64,000 bases of DNA from Rhipicephalus microplus (Eukaryota; Arthropoda; Arachnida; Ixodida; Ixodidae): positions 2,679,501-2,743,500 of the forward strand of contig NW_027464588.1 of assembly GCF_043290135.1 (NCBI RefSeq), written 5' to 3'. Both the position numbers and the translations under genes were made by a program. Positions within the stretch are counted from its first letter, which is position 1. Every line of letters begins with the position of its first letter. Positions 11,618 through 21,950 of the stretch are shown piece after piece. Under the pieces are notes generated by a model. The model did not search any database. It saw nothing but the letters and a program-made list of their open reading frames with translations, and was not told where the DNA came from.

Positions 11618-14526
11618 CACTCTTAAAAAAAATGGAGTGACGTACTCTCCATTTAGGGAGGAACGGTGATGTCCCCAATGTTCGTCTTCAAATAGAGAAA
11701 CGTTGCTCCCTCATCCACGGAGAAACACGTTCCTCCTTATGAAAATCAACATGGCTGCCCCCCGGCAAAGCGAGTAGGCTTAGCAAATGCAACGATTCTC
11801 GACTGGTAAGGAGTACACGGCACTGAAAGTTACAAAAAACGGTCCCGCTGAGCTTGATATTGAACGAAATGATTATAAAAACAAGCAGACGAACCTGTGG
11901 CAGTGAACACATCGCGAAAGAGAACGATGGAGCAAGTACGTTTCGTTCGGTCAGCGAAGCCACGTTCACTCCGAAAGACACGGTTTCTGCAGAGCCCTCA
12001 CCTGAAGAGTGCATGCTAGGCTTGATGTATTTATTTCTCGCAGATTCACATAGTGTAGCGACGTTATCCATGCGCTTACGGGTCCGCAGGTCACGAGTTG
12101 TGCCTCCAAGCCGTACACTCGATCGCACCGAAACCATTCCGAATCCGTAGTGCAGCTTTGATAGATAGATGTTCAACGATATATAAATGACTGGAGGTAT
12201 GAGAGCGTCATAGCAATGAAGTAGGTGGTGGCGCCATCTGGAGGAATTGAACAAAATTAAAAAAAGTTGACTGCCGCGACGTTTGTTTGCTGTTACTACC
12301 CACTATCACGGCTCCCTTGCGGATTGTTTACGCATCAACCCATTCAAGACCACTTACGGACACCGAAAGCCTATTATGTGCTGATGCAATCCATATAGCT
12401 ACACATGCACACATGGTCACAGAGTACACAAATAGTACGCAATAAGTACACTTGCGTATACGCTAATAAGTACACAACAACAGCACAATCAACCATCCAA
12501 AACCAATGGCTCACACCTCGACGTGTTTACTCACACTCTACCATGGAAGCGCGCCAGCTTATATAGCGATGAATTTCAACTGACCTGAGTGGCACAGGTA
12601 CAAGTAAGTTTTCTTACACTTTTTTTACGTTTTTTAACAATACCACAACATGCGCACGCGTAAATATATTGTATCTGATGCTTAGGCAAACCTTAGTTAA
12701 GAAATGGTTGCACAATAATGAACGGATTAATTACTAGAGCTTATCAGGTTTTCACGAAGTTGGATGCCCCAAGCCGTGCTTAGAATGCCCACGGCCTTTC
12801 GAACGCTGCGCCATCTGTCGACCACTGCCACAGTTACTTTTTTTTTCTTGAAGCCTCTGAGAGAGCAAACACTTGCTACGCGTTAGCTATTTCGGAGGTC
12901 ACGTTTTTTTTTCTTCTTGTTACTTGGAGAGGGCGCAGCATGCAGACCAAACTTTTTGTTCTGTGGTCACGTCGACCTCGTTTAGTTGTTTCGTCTTAAC
13001 GTTTGCTTATATTCTTTTTACGTGCGTGCCACAAGTGTGACCGTTAGCCATGGATATAATACACCACTAGCCCTTCAATGACAATGTTTTTGATGCGGTA
13101 ACGACCGTCCTAGCAGTGTATACGTACGTTACAACGCGGGTCTTGCGAGATAAATAAGCGATGACCTCGCATCCGACGGTATTTTTTCGTGAGCCATGAC
13201 AGTGGCTGTTGGCACCGCGGCAGCTCTCATACTTGAGTGGAGGAACTATCGCTGCAGTGCGCAAGTTTACTATAACTTTATAGAATGTTGTGCCTGCATA
13301 CTTTTCTGCTTCAGATGCTTCTCGCGATTCGCTTCGCGTGTCAACTTGCAATCATAGTGCGTGGCACAATTTTGTTGTTAGCGCTGTGGCTGTGGTGGTT
13401 ATTACTCTGGATTCGGAATACTCTTTTCACAAAGGTGAGTGAGCGTTAGTACTTACTTGCTGTGCACAGCTGCTACTAGAAGTGCATTTTGTGTTGAGTT
13501 TCTCACGACAAAGGAGAATCATGGACGAGAAAGACGTACTGCTCGCGTGCATAATTCCTTCCTACTTCTCAGTGCTGGCATGGGCAATTCAAAACGAATG
13601 CGATAGAGAATTTGGTTTAACCTACAGAAGTCATTGGTTCACTTTTCACAAAAGTTTAGTTATGGTGATGTTTAAAAAGTTTCTGATGGTTGTAATCTAG
13701 TCTGGCGAATAAACGTTCGGTGAAACTTCGCAGCCTGTTTCCCTTTGTGCTTTCACCTGCCGTGGTAGCATAGCCTTATTGGGGGTCGTGTGACTATGCT
13801 AATGGACGCAGGTTCGACTTCCTGCCACGGCGGCCGTATTCGAACTGCAAAGAACATCCATATGGTGGTAGTGACACGTATAACTCTATCAAATGTATAT
13901 GATCGTACTTTCACGCATGGACTGTAGAGTGGTATCAGGTTTCCTACACTATTGAAAAAATAGGTGGGATGCTTTTTTACGCACCTCGTTGAATTCATGA
14001 GTGCTGTTGGTGCCGTGCGAAACTAAAAATGCGTGGGCTTACCAAGTATGTCGACACCAAAAAAATCATTATTTTTTTACACTCTAAGGTAATCGATAAA
14101 GCAAGACTGCTTGGGAAGCAGAGCTCCTTGTATTCGTGACAAATTGGTAGTATGAAACAACACGAGACACACATGGAAGTGTGCGGAGCATCGTGCGAGT
14201 GCCTGACGATAAAAAAAAAGAGAGGCTTTTACTCTAAACTAATAAAACAAAAGAAAACGTCATTCCTGCCTTGCTTACTACAATCTTAGGTAAAAGCAAT
14301 CGCTCGCGACTGGCCGTGGCCGGCTATAGGCTTGGCGTGCGCATGCGCGCGAGCAAGACCCCCGTGATTGAGGAGAAACTTGAACGCTGAAGGAGGAACG
14401 TTGCTCCTTTGGTCTTTGCCACGAGAGGGCGCGACGGGTAAAGCGCCCGAAAGGGAGGAAGTCGCTGCGCCGAAGGAGGAACGGAGCCCGTTTCTCCATT
14501 CTCGCTCCCTTTTTTTTTTTAGAGTA
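11618..14526. mobile_element. Nested 2.9-kb terminal-inverted-repeat element
   Basis: The ends are cactcttaaaaaaaatgg on the left and, reverse-complemented, tactctaaaaaaaaaaggg on the right. Both are followed by ggag/ggaac-rich subterminal tracts with short inverted segments. The 3-bp sequence gta is duplicated at both junctions and the interrupted LINE frame is restored by joining across it. The CAC-type end and 3-bp duplication are compatible with a CACTA-like element, but the TIR is short and the family is uncertain. No transposase domain was recognised inside, so it is probably non-autonomous. Unidentified short frames (13351-13067 minus, 13519-13700 plus) could be captured sequence. Confidence 0.7.
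13759..13831 (+). repeat. tRNA-like sequence (SINE head?)
   Basis: 73 nt with a perfect 7-bp acceptor stem (gccgtgg/ccacggc), an A-box-like tggtagcatagcc and a B-box-like ggttcgacttc. The T-arm is irregular and the following sequence resembles a SINE body only weakly. It is more likely a tRNA-derived repeat than a working tRNA gene, and lies inside the nested 2.9-kb element. Confidence 0.5.
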
Positions 14527-14529
14527 GTA

Positions 14530-17025
14530 CAGGCTTACGCGCCTACATCCAGCCATGATGACGCTTCAGTTGAAAGCTTCTATGAAGACGTGGAATCTGC
14601 AATGAGTAAGGTGAAAACACAGTATACTATAGTAATGGGCGACTTTAATGCAAAGGTAGGGAAGAAGCAGGCTGGAGACCAGGCAGTAGGAGATTATGGC
14701 ATCGGCACTAGAAACGCCAGAGGAGAGCTACTAGTAGAATTCGCAGAACGCAATAATCTGCGTATTTTGAGTACCTTCTACCGAAAACGAGAAAACCGCA
14801 AGTGGACATGGAGGAGCCCTAATGGCGTAAATAAGAACGAAATAGACTTTATAATGACTGCACACCCAGGAGTCGTGCAGGATGTGGAAGTGGTTGGCAA
14901 GGTAAGATGCAGTGACCATAGAATGGTACGGGCTCGAATCCGCCTAGACTTGAAAAAGGAACGACAGAAACTGATACGCAAGAAGCCAATCAATGAGCTA
15001 GCACTGAGAGGGAAAGTACAGGAATTCAGAGTGTCACTGCAGAACAGGTACTCTGCTCTTAGCAAGGAAACCAACCTTAGCGTAGATACAATGAATGATA
15101 ATCTGATGAGTATCATCACGGAGTGTGCAGTGGAAGTCGGAGGCAGGGCAGCTAGACAGGACACCGGCAAGCTTTCCCAGGAAACGAAGAACCTAATTAA
15201 GAAGCGTCAAATCATGAAAGTGTCAAGTACAACAGACAAAATAGAACTGGCAGAGCTTTCGAAGCTGATTAACAGACGTAAAGTATGCGATGTAAGAAGG
15301 TATAACATGGAGAGAATTGAGCACGCTCTGAAAAACGGAGGAAGCGTCAAAGCAGTGAAGAGGAAACTTGGGATAGGCAAAAGGCGGATGTATGCACTAA
15401 AGGACAAAGAAGGCAAATTAACTACCAATATGGATAGGATAGTTAAAATAGCGGAGGAGTTTTACAGAGATCTGTACAGTAGCCGAGACAACCACGACCT
15501 TAATACTATAAGAACTAGCAGTAACCCTGACGATACCCCACCGGTAATGATAGAAGTAGTCAGAAAAGCTTTGGAGAGCATGCACAGAGGCAAAGCTGCT
15601 GGTGAGGATCAAGTAACACCAGATCTGCTGAAAGATGGAGGACAGATTGTGTTAGAAAAACTAGCCACTCTATTTACGAGGTGTCTCCTGACGGGAAAAA
15701 TACCAGAGTCTTGGAAGAACGCTAACATCATCTTAATACATAAGAAAGGAGATGACAAGGACTTGAAGAATTACAGGCCGATCAGCTTGCTCTCTGTAGT
15801 ATACAAGCTATTTACAAAGGTAATTGCTAGCAGAGTAAAGAAAACATTAGAATTCAATCAACCAAAGGAACAAGCAGGATTTAGAACAGGCTACTCAACA
15901 ATTGACCACATTCATACTATCAATCAGGTAATAGAGAAATGCTCAGAGTATAACCAACCACTATACATAGCCTTCATAGATTACGAGAAGGCGTTTGATT
16001 CAGTAGAAATATCAGCCGTCATGCAGACACTGCGGAATCAGGCCGTAGATGAAATATATATAAACATTCTGGAAGAAATCTACAGGGGATCAACTGCTAC
16101 CATAGTGCTTCATAGAAAAAGCAACAGAATACCAATAAAGAAGGGTGTAAGGCAGGGGGACACAATCTCCCCGATGCTATTCACTGCGTGCTTACAGGAC
16201 GTTTTCAGAAGCCTAGAATGGGAACAGTTAGGGATAAGAGTTAATGGAGAGTACCTCAGTAACCTGCGCTTCGCCGATGACATTGCATTGCTGAGTAACT
16301 CAGGGGACGAATTGCATTTCATGATTACGGAGTTAGACAAGGAGAGCAGAAAGGTGGGTCTTAAAATTAATCTGCAGAAAACGAAAGTAATGTACAACAA
16401 CCTCGGAAAGGAGCAGCGCTTTGCGATAGGTAATAGTGCACTTGAAGTTGTAAAAGACTATGTCTACTTAGGGCAGGTAATAACCGCAGAGCCTAACCAC
16501 GAGATTGAAGTAACCAGAAGAATAAGAATGGGGTGGAGCACATTCGGCAGGCACTCTCAAATTATGACAAGTAGATTGCCACTGTCCCTCAAGAGGAAGG
16601 TATATAACAGCTGTATCTTGCCGGTACTTAGCTACGGAGCAGAAACCTGGAGACTCACAAAGAGGGTTCAACTTAAATTGAGGACGACGCAGCGAGCAAT
16701 GGAAAGAAAAATGGTAGGTGTAACCTTAAGAGACAAGAAGAGAGCAGAGTGGATTAGGGGACAAACGGGAGTTAAGGATATCATAGCTGCAATAAAGAAG
16801 AGGAAATGGACATGGGCCGGGCATGTAGCACGTAGACAGGATAACCGCTGGTCATTAAGGGTCACCAACTGGATTCCCAGAGAAGGGAAGCGGGGTAGGG
16901 GGAGACAGAAGGTTAGGTGGGCAGATGAGATTAAGAAGTTTGCGGGTATAAATTGGAAACAGCAAGCACAGGACCGGGTTAACTGGCGGAACATGGGAGA
17001 GGCCTTTGTCCTGCAGTGGACTTAG
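14530..17025 (+). CDS. RTE LINE ORF, 3' part (endonuclease C-terminus and reverse transcriptase)
   Basis: About 830 uninterrupted codons. The endonuclease continues with QAYAPTSS, MGDFNAKVG, NEIDFIM and CSDHRMV. The reverse transcriptase follows: AAGEDQVTPDLL, NYRPISLLSVVYKLFTKV, QAGFRTGYSTIDHI, FIDYEKAFDSV, GVRQGDTISPMLF and the catalytic LRFADDIALL. The C-terminal region carries KRKWTWAGHVARR and GRGRQKVRW, usual in RTE/BovB-type proteins. The stop TAG (17023-17025) is followed within 10 bp by the (TGA)n tail. The open frame extends upstream to 14368, but that part belongs to the nested element and is not LINE sequence. In gene databases such ORFs are often mislabelled as craniofacial development protein 2-like. 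Confidence 0.9.
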   Translation, partial: QAYAPTSSHDDASVESFYEDVESAMSKVKTQYTIVMGDFNAKVGKKQAGDQAVGDYGIGTRNARGELLVEFAERNNLRILSTFYRKRENRKWTWRSPNGVNKNEIDFIMTAHPGVVQDVEVVGKVRCSDHRMVRARIRLDLKKERQKLIRKKPINELALRGKVQEFRVSLQNRYSALSKETNLSVDTMNDNLMSIITECAVEVGGRAARQDTGKLSQETKNLIKKRQIMKVSSTTDKIELAELSKLINRRKVCDVRRYNMERIEHALKNGGSVKAVKRKLGIGKRRMYALKDKEGKLTTNMDRIVKIAEEFYRDLYSSRDNHDLNTIRTSSNPDDTPPVMIEVVRKALESMHRGKAAGEDQVTPDLLKDGGQIVLEKLATLFTRCLLTGKIPESWKNANIILIHKKGDDKDLKNYRPISLLSVVYKLFTKVIASRVKKTLEFNQPKEQAGFRTGYSTIDHIHTINQVIEKCSEYNQPLYIAFIDYEKAFDSVEISAVMQTLRNQAVDEIYINILEEIYRGSTATIVLHRKSNRIPIKKGVRQGDTISPMLFTACLQDVFRSLEWEQLGIRVNGEYLSNLRFADDIALLSNSGDELHFMITELDKESRKVGLKINLQKTKVMYNNLGKEQRFAIGNSALEVVKDYVYLGQVITAEPNHEIEVTRRIRMGWSTFGRHSQIMTSRLPLSLKRKVYNSCILPVLSYGAETWRLTKRVQLKLRTTQRAMERKMVGVTLRDKKRAEWIRGQTGVKDIIAAIKKRKWTWAGHVARRQDNRWSLRVTNWIPREGKRGRGRQKVRWADEIKKFAGINWKQQAQDRVNWRNMGEAFVLQWT

Positions 17026-17597
17026 ACAGGCTGATGATGATGATGATGATGATTGCATTGTCTCATGCTCAGCGCTTTCATCAGTGCTGCGCTTTGTAGG
17101 GCGCGCCGTAGCGCTAAAATTTAAGAAACGTAACGGAAAAAAAAGTACAGAAAACGACTGCAGGCGCGTAACTTTAACTGGTTTTTAATCGCAGAAATCT
17201 CACGCAAAAAAAATCAATATGCCACTACAGCAAAAACTAGCCTAATAATAAAAGAAAGTGCAAAACATTCTACTATCTGAATATTAGAGAGGAACGTGCA
17301 CCCCCAGCGTGACTGTAAACAACCTTGCTGCATCACGCGCATGCCAACACCTTGTAAAACAAGTGGCACAATCGTTGTCTGTGCCAGAGACGACTGACCG
17401 ATGCATGACCTTTCATGTTCATTTATCTAGTACGCTCCTGCCACTTCACGTGCCTTCTGCTTTTTTTATGACGAAAGGTTACGGAAGTTTCACCGAAGAC
17501 CAGAGCAAGTTATTTGCAAGTTGACGCCCTATCCTGTCCCTTCCTTTTTCTAGGGGCAAAGTTCCTTAAGCCGTGGGTCATGCGTCCGCGATGTGTG

Positions 17598-17613
17598 TAG
17601 TAGTAGTAGTAGA
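17598..17613 (+). repeat. (GTA)n microsatellite
   Basis: Five tandem gta units just upstream of the minisatellite-cored repeat copy B. Confidence 0.7.
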
Positions 17614-17634
17614 AGGTAGCCACCTCTCGTTTAT

Positions 17635-18071
17635 TCCTTGGAATGTCTACTGGATGGTGGTAGTTCTATATGATTAAAGATGCGAGATGGCGGTACTTGG
17701 AGTGCTCATTAGATGAACAGACGGACGGACGCACGGATGGACAGACAGTCAATCAGACGGACGGGTGTACGGACGCGCGAACGGCCGGACAGACAGACAG
17801 ATGTACGGATGGACGCACGGGCTGACAGACGGGCGCACAGACGGACGCGCGGACAGATGGACGGACGGACGCTTGGATGGCCGGTGCACGGACGGACGGA
17901 TGAACGCAGGGACCGAGGCACGGATAAACACACGAATGTACGTACAGACGAATGGACGCGCGAACGGACGGACGCACGGACGGACAGTCACACTTACGGA
18001 CGGACAGAAGCAAGAACGGACTGACGGACGCTTCGCCCCACTCATCATCACTCACTCCGTGAATATGCTGT
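17635..18071 (+). repeat. Minisatellite-cored dispersed repeat, copy B
   Basis: The left flank ccttggaatgtctactggatgg and aaagatgcgagatggcgg, and the right flank gacgcttcgccccactcat and actccgtgaatat, match copy A at 10622 in inverted orientation. Between them is a degenerate tetranucleotide array (GGAC, GGAT, GCAC variants) at about 17713-18030. Arginine/aspartate-rich and serine/proline-rich frames on both strands are array artefacts, not proteins. Confidence 0.8.
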
Positions 18072-18310
18072 TGTAGAGAGGAAGAAGATTATGTGCCGCA
18101 GTGGGTCACGCTTTTAGCGAGAGGAGCCGAGCGCGAGCTGTGGCCCGAGCGCTGCGATTCCTGTGTCGGTTGCTACCGCCCGCTTTCCGTATCAATAGAC
18201 CTGCTGTACGAGTATACTACATACGCCAATAAACCCCGTTTCAGAGTGGTGGAGGTGCGGGGTAACTCAACCTGAAACTCCGCAACAGGAAACTACCTGC
18301 CATCCCTGAA

Positions 18311-19243
18311 ATGGCTGATGAAAACACCCAGCAAGGTACGACCCAGCCTGCGATGGCCATCATGCCCACTGCTCTACGCGTGCGCGATCCGCCTTTTTTC
18401 GACGGTACCGATGAGCAAGACGTAGAAGATTGGCTGTCGACATTTGAAAAGGTAGGCGCAAGCAACAAGGGGGACAACCTTTCGAAGCTGCAATACGTAC
18501 CCTTCTACCTGAAAGGTGTTGCGAGTCTCTGGTTTAACAACCACCACTCGGAATTGGCCACTTGGGGTGCTTTTAAGCTACGCATTACCGATGTGTTCGG
18601 TCACCCCGAGGCACGCAAGCTTCGTGCCGAACAGCGCCTACGGGAACGTGCACAGCTTCAAGGGGAAGGCTTCACAAGCTACATCGAGGATGTGCTGAAC
18701 TTGTGCAAGCGCCTTGACCCTGCAATGATAGAAGCAGACAAGACCAAACACGTCTTGAAGGGGATAGACTACGACGCCTTCCAGATGCTGCTGGCCAAGG
18801 GCCCATTCACCGAGTCCGAGCTCGCCACTCTTTGGCAGAGCTTCGAGGAGTTGCACAAACAACAGGTCATGACACGGCGGCCAGCGGCTACCAATGAAAT
18901 TCTCGCGGCATTGCCCATCGGTGGAGACCACAACACAATAATGTCGGAAATCAAACGATATGTGCGCGAGGAGGTGGCCCGACAACTTTCGTGCCTGTCG
19001 TATCTAACGGCAACGGAACCCTCATCTGAGCGTCTCGCGCCCGCCATCAAGCAAGTAATACAGGCGCAGGTCTCTGAGGCACTGCCGTCCGTCTCTCAGA
19101 CAACACCTGTCACCGCGCCATTGACATATGCTGCTGTCGCTGCTACTCTGCCACGACCTCCGCTTGGGCCGACTCCTCAGCCTGTACGAGTACCAACGAC
19201 GCCATTTCCAGCAACCCAGCAGCGCTATAACGGAAACCCTTAG
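18311..19243 (+). CDS. Retrotransposon gag polyprotein (truncated by frameshift)
   Basis: 310 codons from ATG 18311, 70 bp after the putative primer-binding site. The region FFDGTDEQDVEDWLSTFE followed by LQYVPFYLKGVASLWF matches Retrotrans_gag/capsid organisation (an early FxG...W motif, then an ALxW-like segment), with a proline/threonine-rich C-terminus. Gag packages element RNA in the cytoplasm. The stop at 19241 is followed in another frame by a zinc knuckle (19267-19310), so a frameshift separates capsid from nucleocapsid. It is one of many tick gypsy-type gags; host function is unlikely. Confidence 0.8.
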   Translation: MADENTQQGTTQPAMAIMPTALRVRDPPFFDGTDEQDVEDWLSTFEKVGASNKGDNLSKLQYVPFYLKGVASLWFNNHHSELATWGAFKLRITDVFGHPEARKLRAEQRLRERAQLQGEGFTSYIEDVLNLCKRLDPAMIEADKTKHVLKGIDYDAFQMLLAKGPFTESELATLWQSFEELHKQQVMTRRPAATNEILAALPIGGDHNTIMSEIKRYVREEVARQLSCLSYLTATEPSSERLAPAIKQVIQAQVSEALPSVSQTTPVTAPLTYAAVAATLPRPPLGPTPQPVRVPTTPFPATQQRYNGNP

Positions 19244-19249
19244 CGCACA

Positions 19250-19570
19250 GTTGATAATCGCCCGATCTGTTACGCATGCGGATCTCCAGGTCACGTGGCG
19301 CACTTCTGTCACCGGCGCTTCGCAACGGGCCCGGCTGCAGCTTCGAGGTACTCTGACTACTCTTTCCCGGCCCTGTACAACGCGCAACGAGAACTGCCCC
19401 GTCAATACGACCGACAATCAGTGGAACGTGACCCGTCACCAACCGAACTACACCACCACCCTGCTGCCGACTACCGACTATTCAGTCCCCGTCGCTCATC
19501 CTCACCACGCCGCTACCGTTCTCCGTCCGCTGTGCGTCGCCGACCGAACCCCGTAGAGACGGAAAACTGA
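19250..19570 (+). pseudogene. Gag nucleocapsid remnant with CCHC knuckle
   Basis: Encodes CYACGSPGHVAHFC (a C-x2-C-x4-H-x4-C knuckle) followed by an arginine/serine/proline-rich tail (SPRRSSSPRRYRSPS). It is in a different frame from the upstream gag, so it is separated by a frameshift. The tail runs into the duplicated 78-bp segment and stops at 19570. Confidence 0.7.
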
Positions 19571-19738
19571 CTGCCGCAGCTCCGGAGGCACGAGCTGCGA
19601 AATTGTCACCATGTAGAAGTCCTCGCCCGTCCATGTAGAAGTCCCCTCTGCGTCTCCGATCGAACCCCGTAGAGACGGAAAACTGACTGCCGCAGTTCCG
19701 GAGGCACGAGCTGCGAAATTGTCACCATGTAGAAGTCC
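19545..19738 (+). repeat. 78-bp direct duplication (period 116 bp)
   Basis: 19545-19622 and 19661-19738 are identical except for one c/t difference. Both run from cgaaccccgtagagacgg to ccatgtagaagtcc. It is a local tandem duplication within the retrotransposon remnant. Confidence 0.85.
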
Positions 19739-19739
19739 A

Positions 19740-19940
19740 CTGGCGTTGGCCTGGGAGCAGTACTCGCGCAACGAAATCCCCGTATTCTAGAGTACGTCGT
19801 CGCATATATGCAAGAAGTGCACTCACGAAAGCAGAAATGAACTACTCAGTAACTGAGAAAGAATGCCTCGAAATGGTTTGGGCGTTAAGCAAGTTTTGTC
19901 CTTACTTGTACAGACAGAGTTTCGACGTTGTGACCGTTGT
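19740..19940 (+). pseudogene. Pol RNase H fragment
   Basis: Frames here encode [12 protein letters not shown] and [20 protein letters not shown], matching the RNase H region of Ty3/Gypsy pol, where the aspartate and ECLA-type motifs lie. They sit directly after gag-derived sequence, so the protease and reverse transcriptase are deleted. The similarity ends near 19940. Confidence 0.75.
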
Positions 19941-20004
19941 TTGTGAGCGCAAAATCGAGAAGGGAGCAAATAAAATAAAGAACAAAATTTTCGGTCCCAT
20001 TTCG

Positions 20005-20029
20005 CTCCAACCACAGCGCGTGGTTGGAG
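20005..20029. repeat. Perfect 10-bp-arm hairpin
   Basis: ctccaaccac, loop agcgc, gtggttggag. No context indicates a regulatory role. Confidence 0.5.
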
Positions 20030-20849
20030 TGCTCACCGCATCAAGGTGCCACGCGCTTCGAGATTTCTCTCAAGTGTGCAACAGCATACCCATGAAACCG
20101 GCGGTGGCGGCAGCCTCCCAAAAATCCACCAGCGCAGAAACGTGCTGCACTCATTCAAGAACCCTCTTTTCCCAAAGCTGACGCGCACCGAACATATAAG
20201 AAATAAAGTAAATAATATTTTTCTGCCTACCCATGGTCCTATCAACTATATTTCACAATTACTATCAGCCTTACCTGACTTCACCTATATATTCATGTTT
20301 ACTCACATGTATTCCAAAGCAGTATCATTTATACACCATTTAAATATTTGTTTACCAGAAGCGTGAATAACGTAGATAAGTGTCTCGACTTCCCTCTCCA
20401 CTGCCAACTTTTTCAGATAAGTTCCTGATGAATTAACGTTATCTTTTTCAAAGAAAAAAAAAATGTCTCTACTGAAACTAGTCATAACTCGTACACGGAG
20501 GTACTTCATCAAAAGGTGCCAAGAAATGCGCCGTTTGCGTGAGATAGTGGGGTTAAAGAACATTGACACTATGATTGAAAAAGTTATTTCTAGGTAAACA
20601 GACTCAAGATTCGACTCAGCCGGCCTCAGATAGAGCCATGAGTTGAAGTGAGCCCGCGTGTGAGTAACATTTTGGGTAGTTTGAGTCCGATTAAGTCTGG
20701 CTGAAGAAAATTTTTGTGAGTGTGAGTGCGAGTGAGTCCAGCTTAGGAAAACATTGGTGATTCTGAGTCAGAGTGAGTCCAAAGCTCAAAAGACATTTCA
20801 CAAGCGAGCCTGAGCGAGCTCCGCAAGTTTTGCCGACCTATGAATACGA

Positions 20850-21030
20850 GTAACGCTGTAGTGGAGAAATCTCAAAACCTGTACAGTTGGGTGTTTTTTA
20901 TTTAACAGGCCCCTAAATCTAAGTACATTTCACCTCCATCGAAATGTAGCCGCCGCGGTCAGAATATGATCCCGAGACCTCTGGGTCAGCAGTCGATCAC
21001 CCTAGCCACTACACCACACACCACTGCGAT
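20850..21030 (-). repeat. Divergent tRNA-headed SINE
   Basis: On the minus strand: gtgtagtggctagggtgatc, ctgctgacccagaggtc, then a body with gcggcggctacatttcgatgg and a decayed 3' part. It is clearly of the Ruka superfamily but old. Ends are approximate. Confidence 0.7.
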
Positions 21031-21135
21031 GGGTGCGCTAGTGTTTAGCGAGAGTAGTTTTGAATTTCAAGCGCTTATTCGGACAAACACATTGGATGCA
21101 CCTGTGCACTAAATGCAGATTATATTTTTGATAAG

Positions 21136-21373
21136 TCCACCGCAGCGGAGCAGTGATTAAGGTGCTTGGCTGCTTAGACCTGAAGACGGTGAGTTCGATC
21201 ATGGCTGCGGTGGTCGCATTTTGATGGACCCGAAAAGGTAGAGGCCCGTGTACTGTGCGATGTTGGTGCATGTTAAAGAATACTAGATGGTCGATATTTC
21301 CGGAGCCCTCCACAACAACATCTCTCATGGTCATGTCGTGGTTTTTGAACATAAAACCCCAGGTGTTATATCG
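21136..21373 (+). repeat. SINE of a second subfamily
   Basis: The head ccaccgcagcggagcagtg is followed by the shared body (gaggcccgtgtactgtgcga, acgttaaag-like, ccggagccctccac) and a cataaaacccc end. It is flanked by tatttttgataa at 21123-21134 and 21374-21385. The diagnostic gtgcgatgttggtgc segment differs from the copies at 4477, 6341 and 21951. Confidence 0.85.
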
Positions 21374-21950
21374 TATTTTTGATAAAGCACCTAGTACGCT
21401 TCAGCACAGAGATACTCGCTGCACGTATACCATATGCTGCAAAACTTTTCTTGTTTTAGCGATTTATAATTGAGACCAAACAATCTAATTAACTACTTTA
21501 GGTAGAATATAAAGGTGTTTTGTTAATCATCGAAACAAGCAAAAAACAGAAGTCTGCATGGTTGTCTTCCATTTGCTTAAGATTCTTGGTCTGAGAAGGT
21601 AAGTCAACTTAGAAGGGCAGGGGCTGACAGGATACTCTAAGTTGTAATCAAAGAACAAGAGCCATGTTTATGGCTATGGGAAATCTCTAACTTCACAGTT
21701 ACTACATTGTTTTTTAGCACAACAAAAGAAAAGTGAAAATAAAGTTCGATGTGGCATACCAAATTTCAAAAATTCAACTTCAAATTTAGAACAAACAGGC
21801 CTGCTTGCGCATCAAACCACATTACGAATGAAACAGTCCTTCAAAGCCCCATATTGCTAATTTTCATTACACACCAGATATTGCAAGTTGTGAGGAAACG
21901 TTTCTGTCGGGTTCATTCTCTGTTTAAGGAGAAAGAAAAGACTGAGCAGT

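Larger units (their letters stand above)
11080..17051 (+). mobile_element. RTE-type LINE with nested insertion
   Basis: A non-LTR retrotransposon bounded by attgcattgtct at 11068-11079 and 17052-17063. It encodes an APE-type endonuclease and a reverse transcriptase in one frame. It ends almost at the stop codon with a (TGA)n tail, which is typical of the RTE clade. A 21-nt palindrome (gtaccggctt-a-aagccggtac, 11091-11111) lies at its 5' end. A separate element (11618-14526) is inserted within the endonuclease region. The exact target duplication and uninterrupted reverse transcriptase suggest a fairly recent insertion. 5' truncation cannot be excluded because the coding start is undefined. 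Confidence 0.88.
18075..19940 (+). mobile_element. Collapsed Ty3/Gypsy-type LTR retrotransposon
   Basis: The left part (about 18075-18240) has LTR-like features: AATAAA at 18226 and a downstream tggtggaggtgcggggt that could be a primer-binding site. A gag ORF follows, then a CCHC knuckle frame, a 78-bp imperfect duplication, and a fragment of the pol RNase H region. Most of pol (protease, reverse transcriptase, integrase) and a recognisable 3' LTR are missing. It looks like an internally deleted element truncated at both sides. I could not delimit LTRs or a target duplication. Confidence 0.7.

Noticed and set aside
11688..12254. 188-codon minus-strand ORF in the nested element
   Set aside because: No transposase or other motif, and the composition looks non-coding.
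13759..13831. Functional tRNA gene
   Set aside because: The acceptor stem is perfect but the T-arm and anticodon arm do not fold properly. It is more likely a SINE head.
14368..14529. N-terminal extension of the RTE ORF
   Set aside because: This part is nested-element sequence that happens to be open in frame, not LINE protein.
17713..18030. CRISPR-like or coding tandem array (long frames on both strands)
   Set aside because: It is a degenerate tetranucleotide array without spacers. The Arg/Asp- and Ser/Pro-rich frames follow from the 4-bp periodicity.
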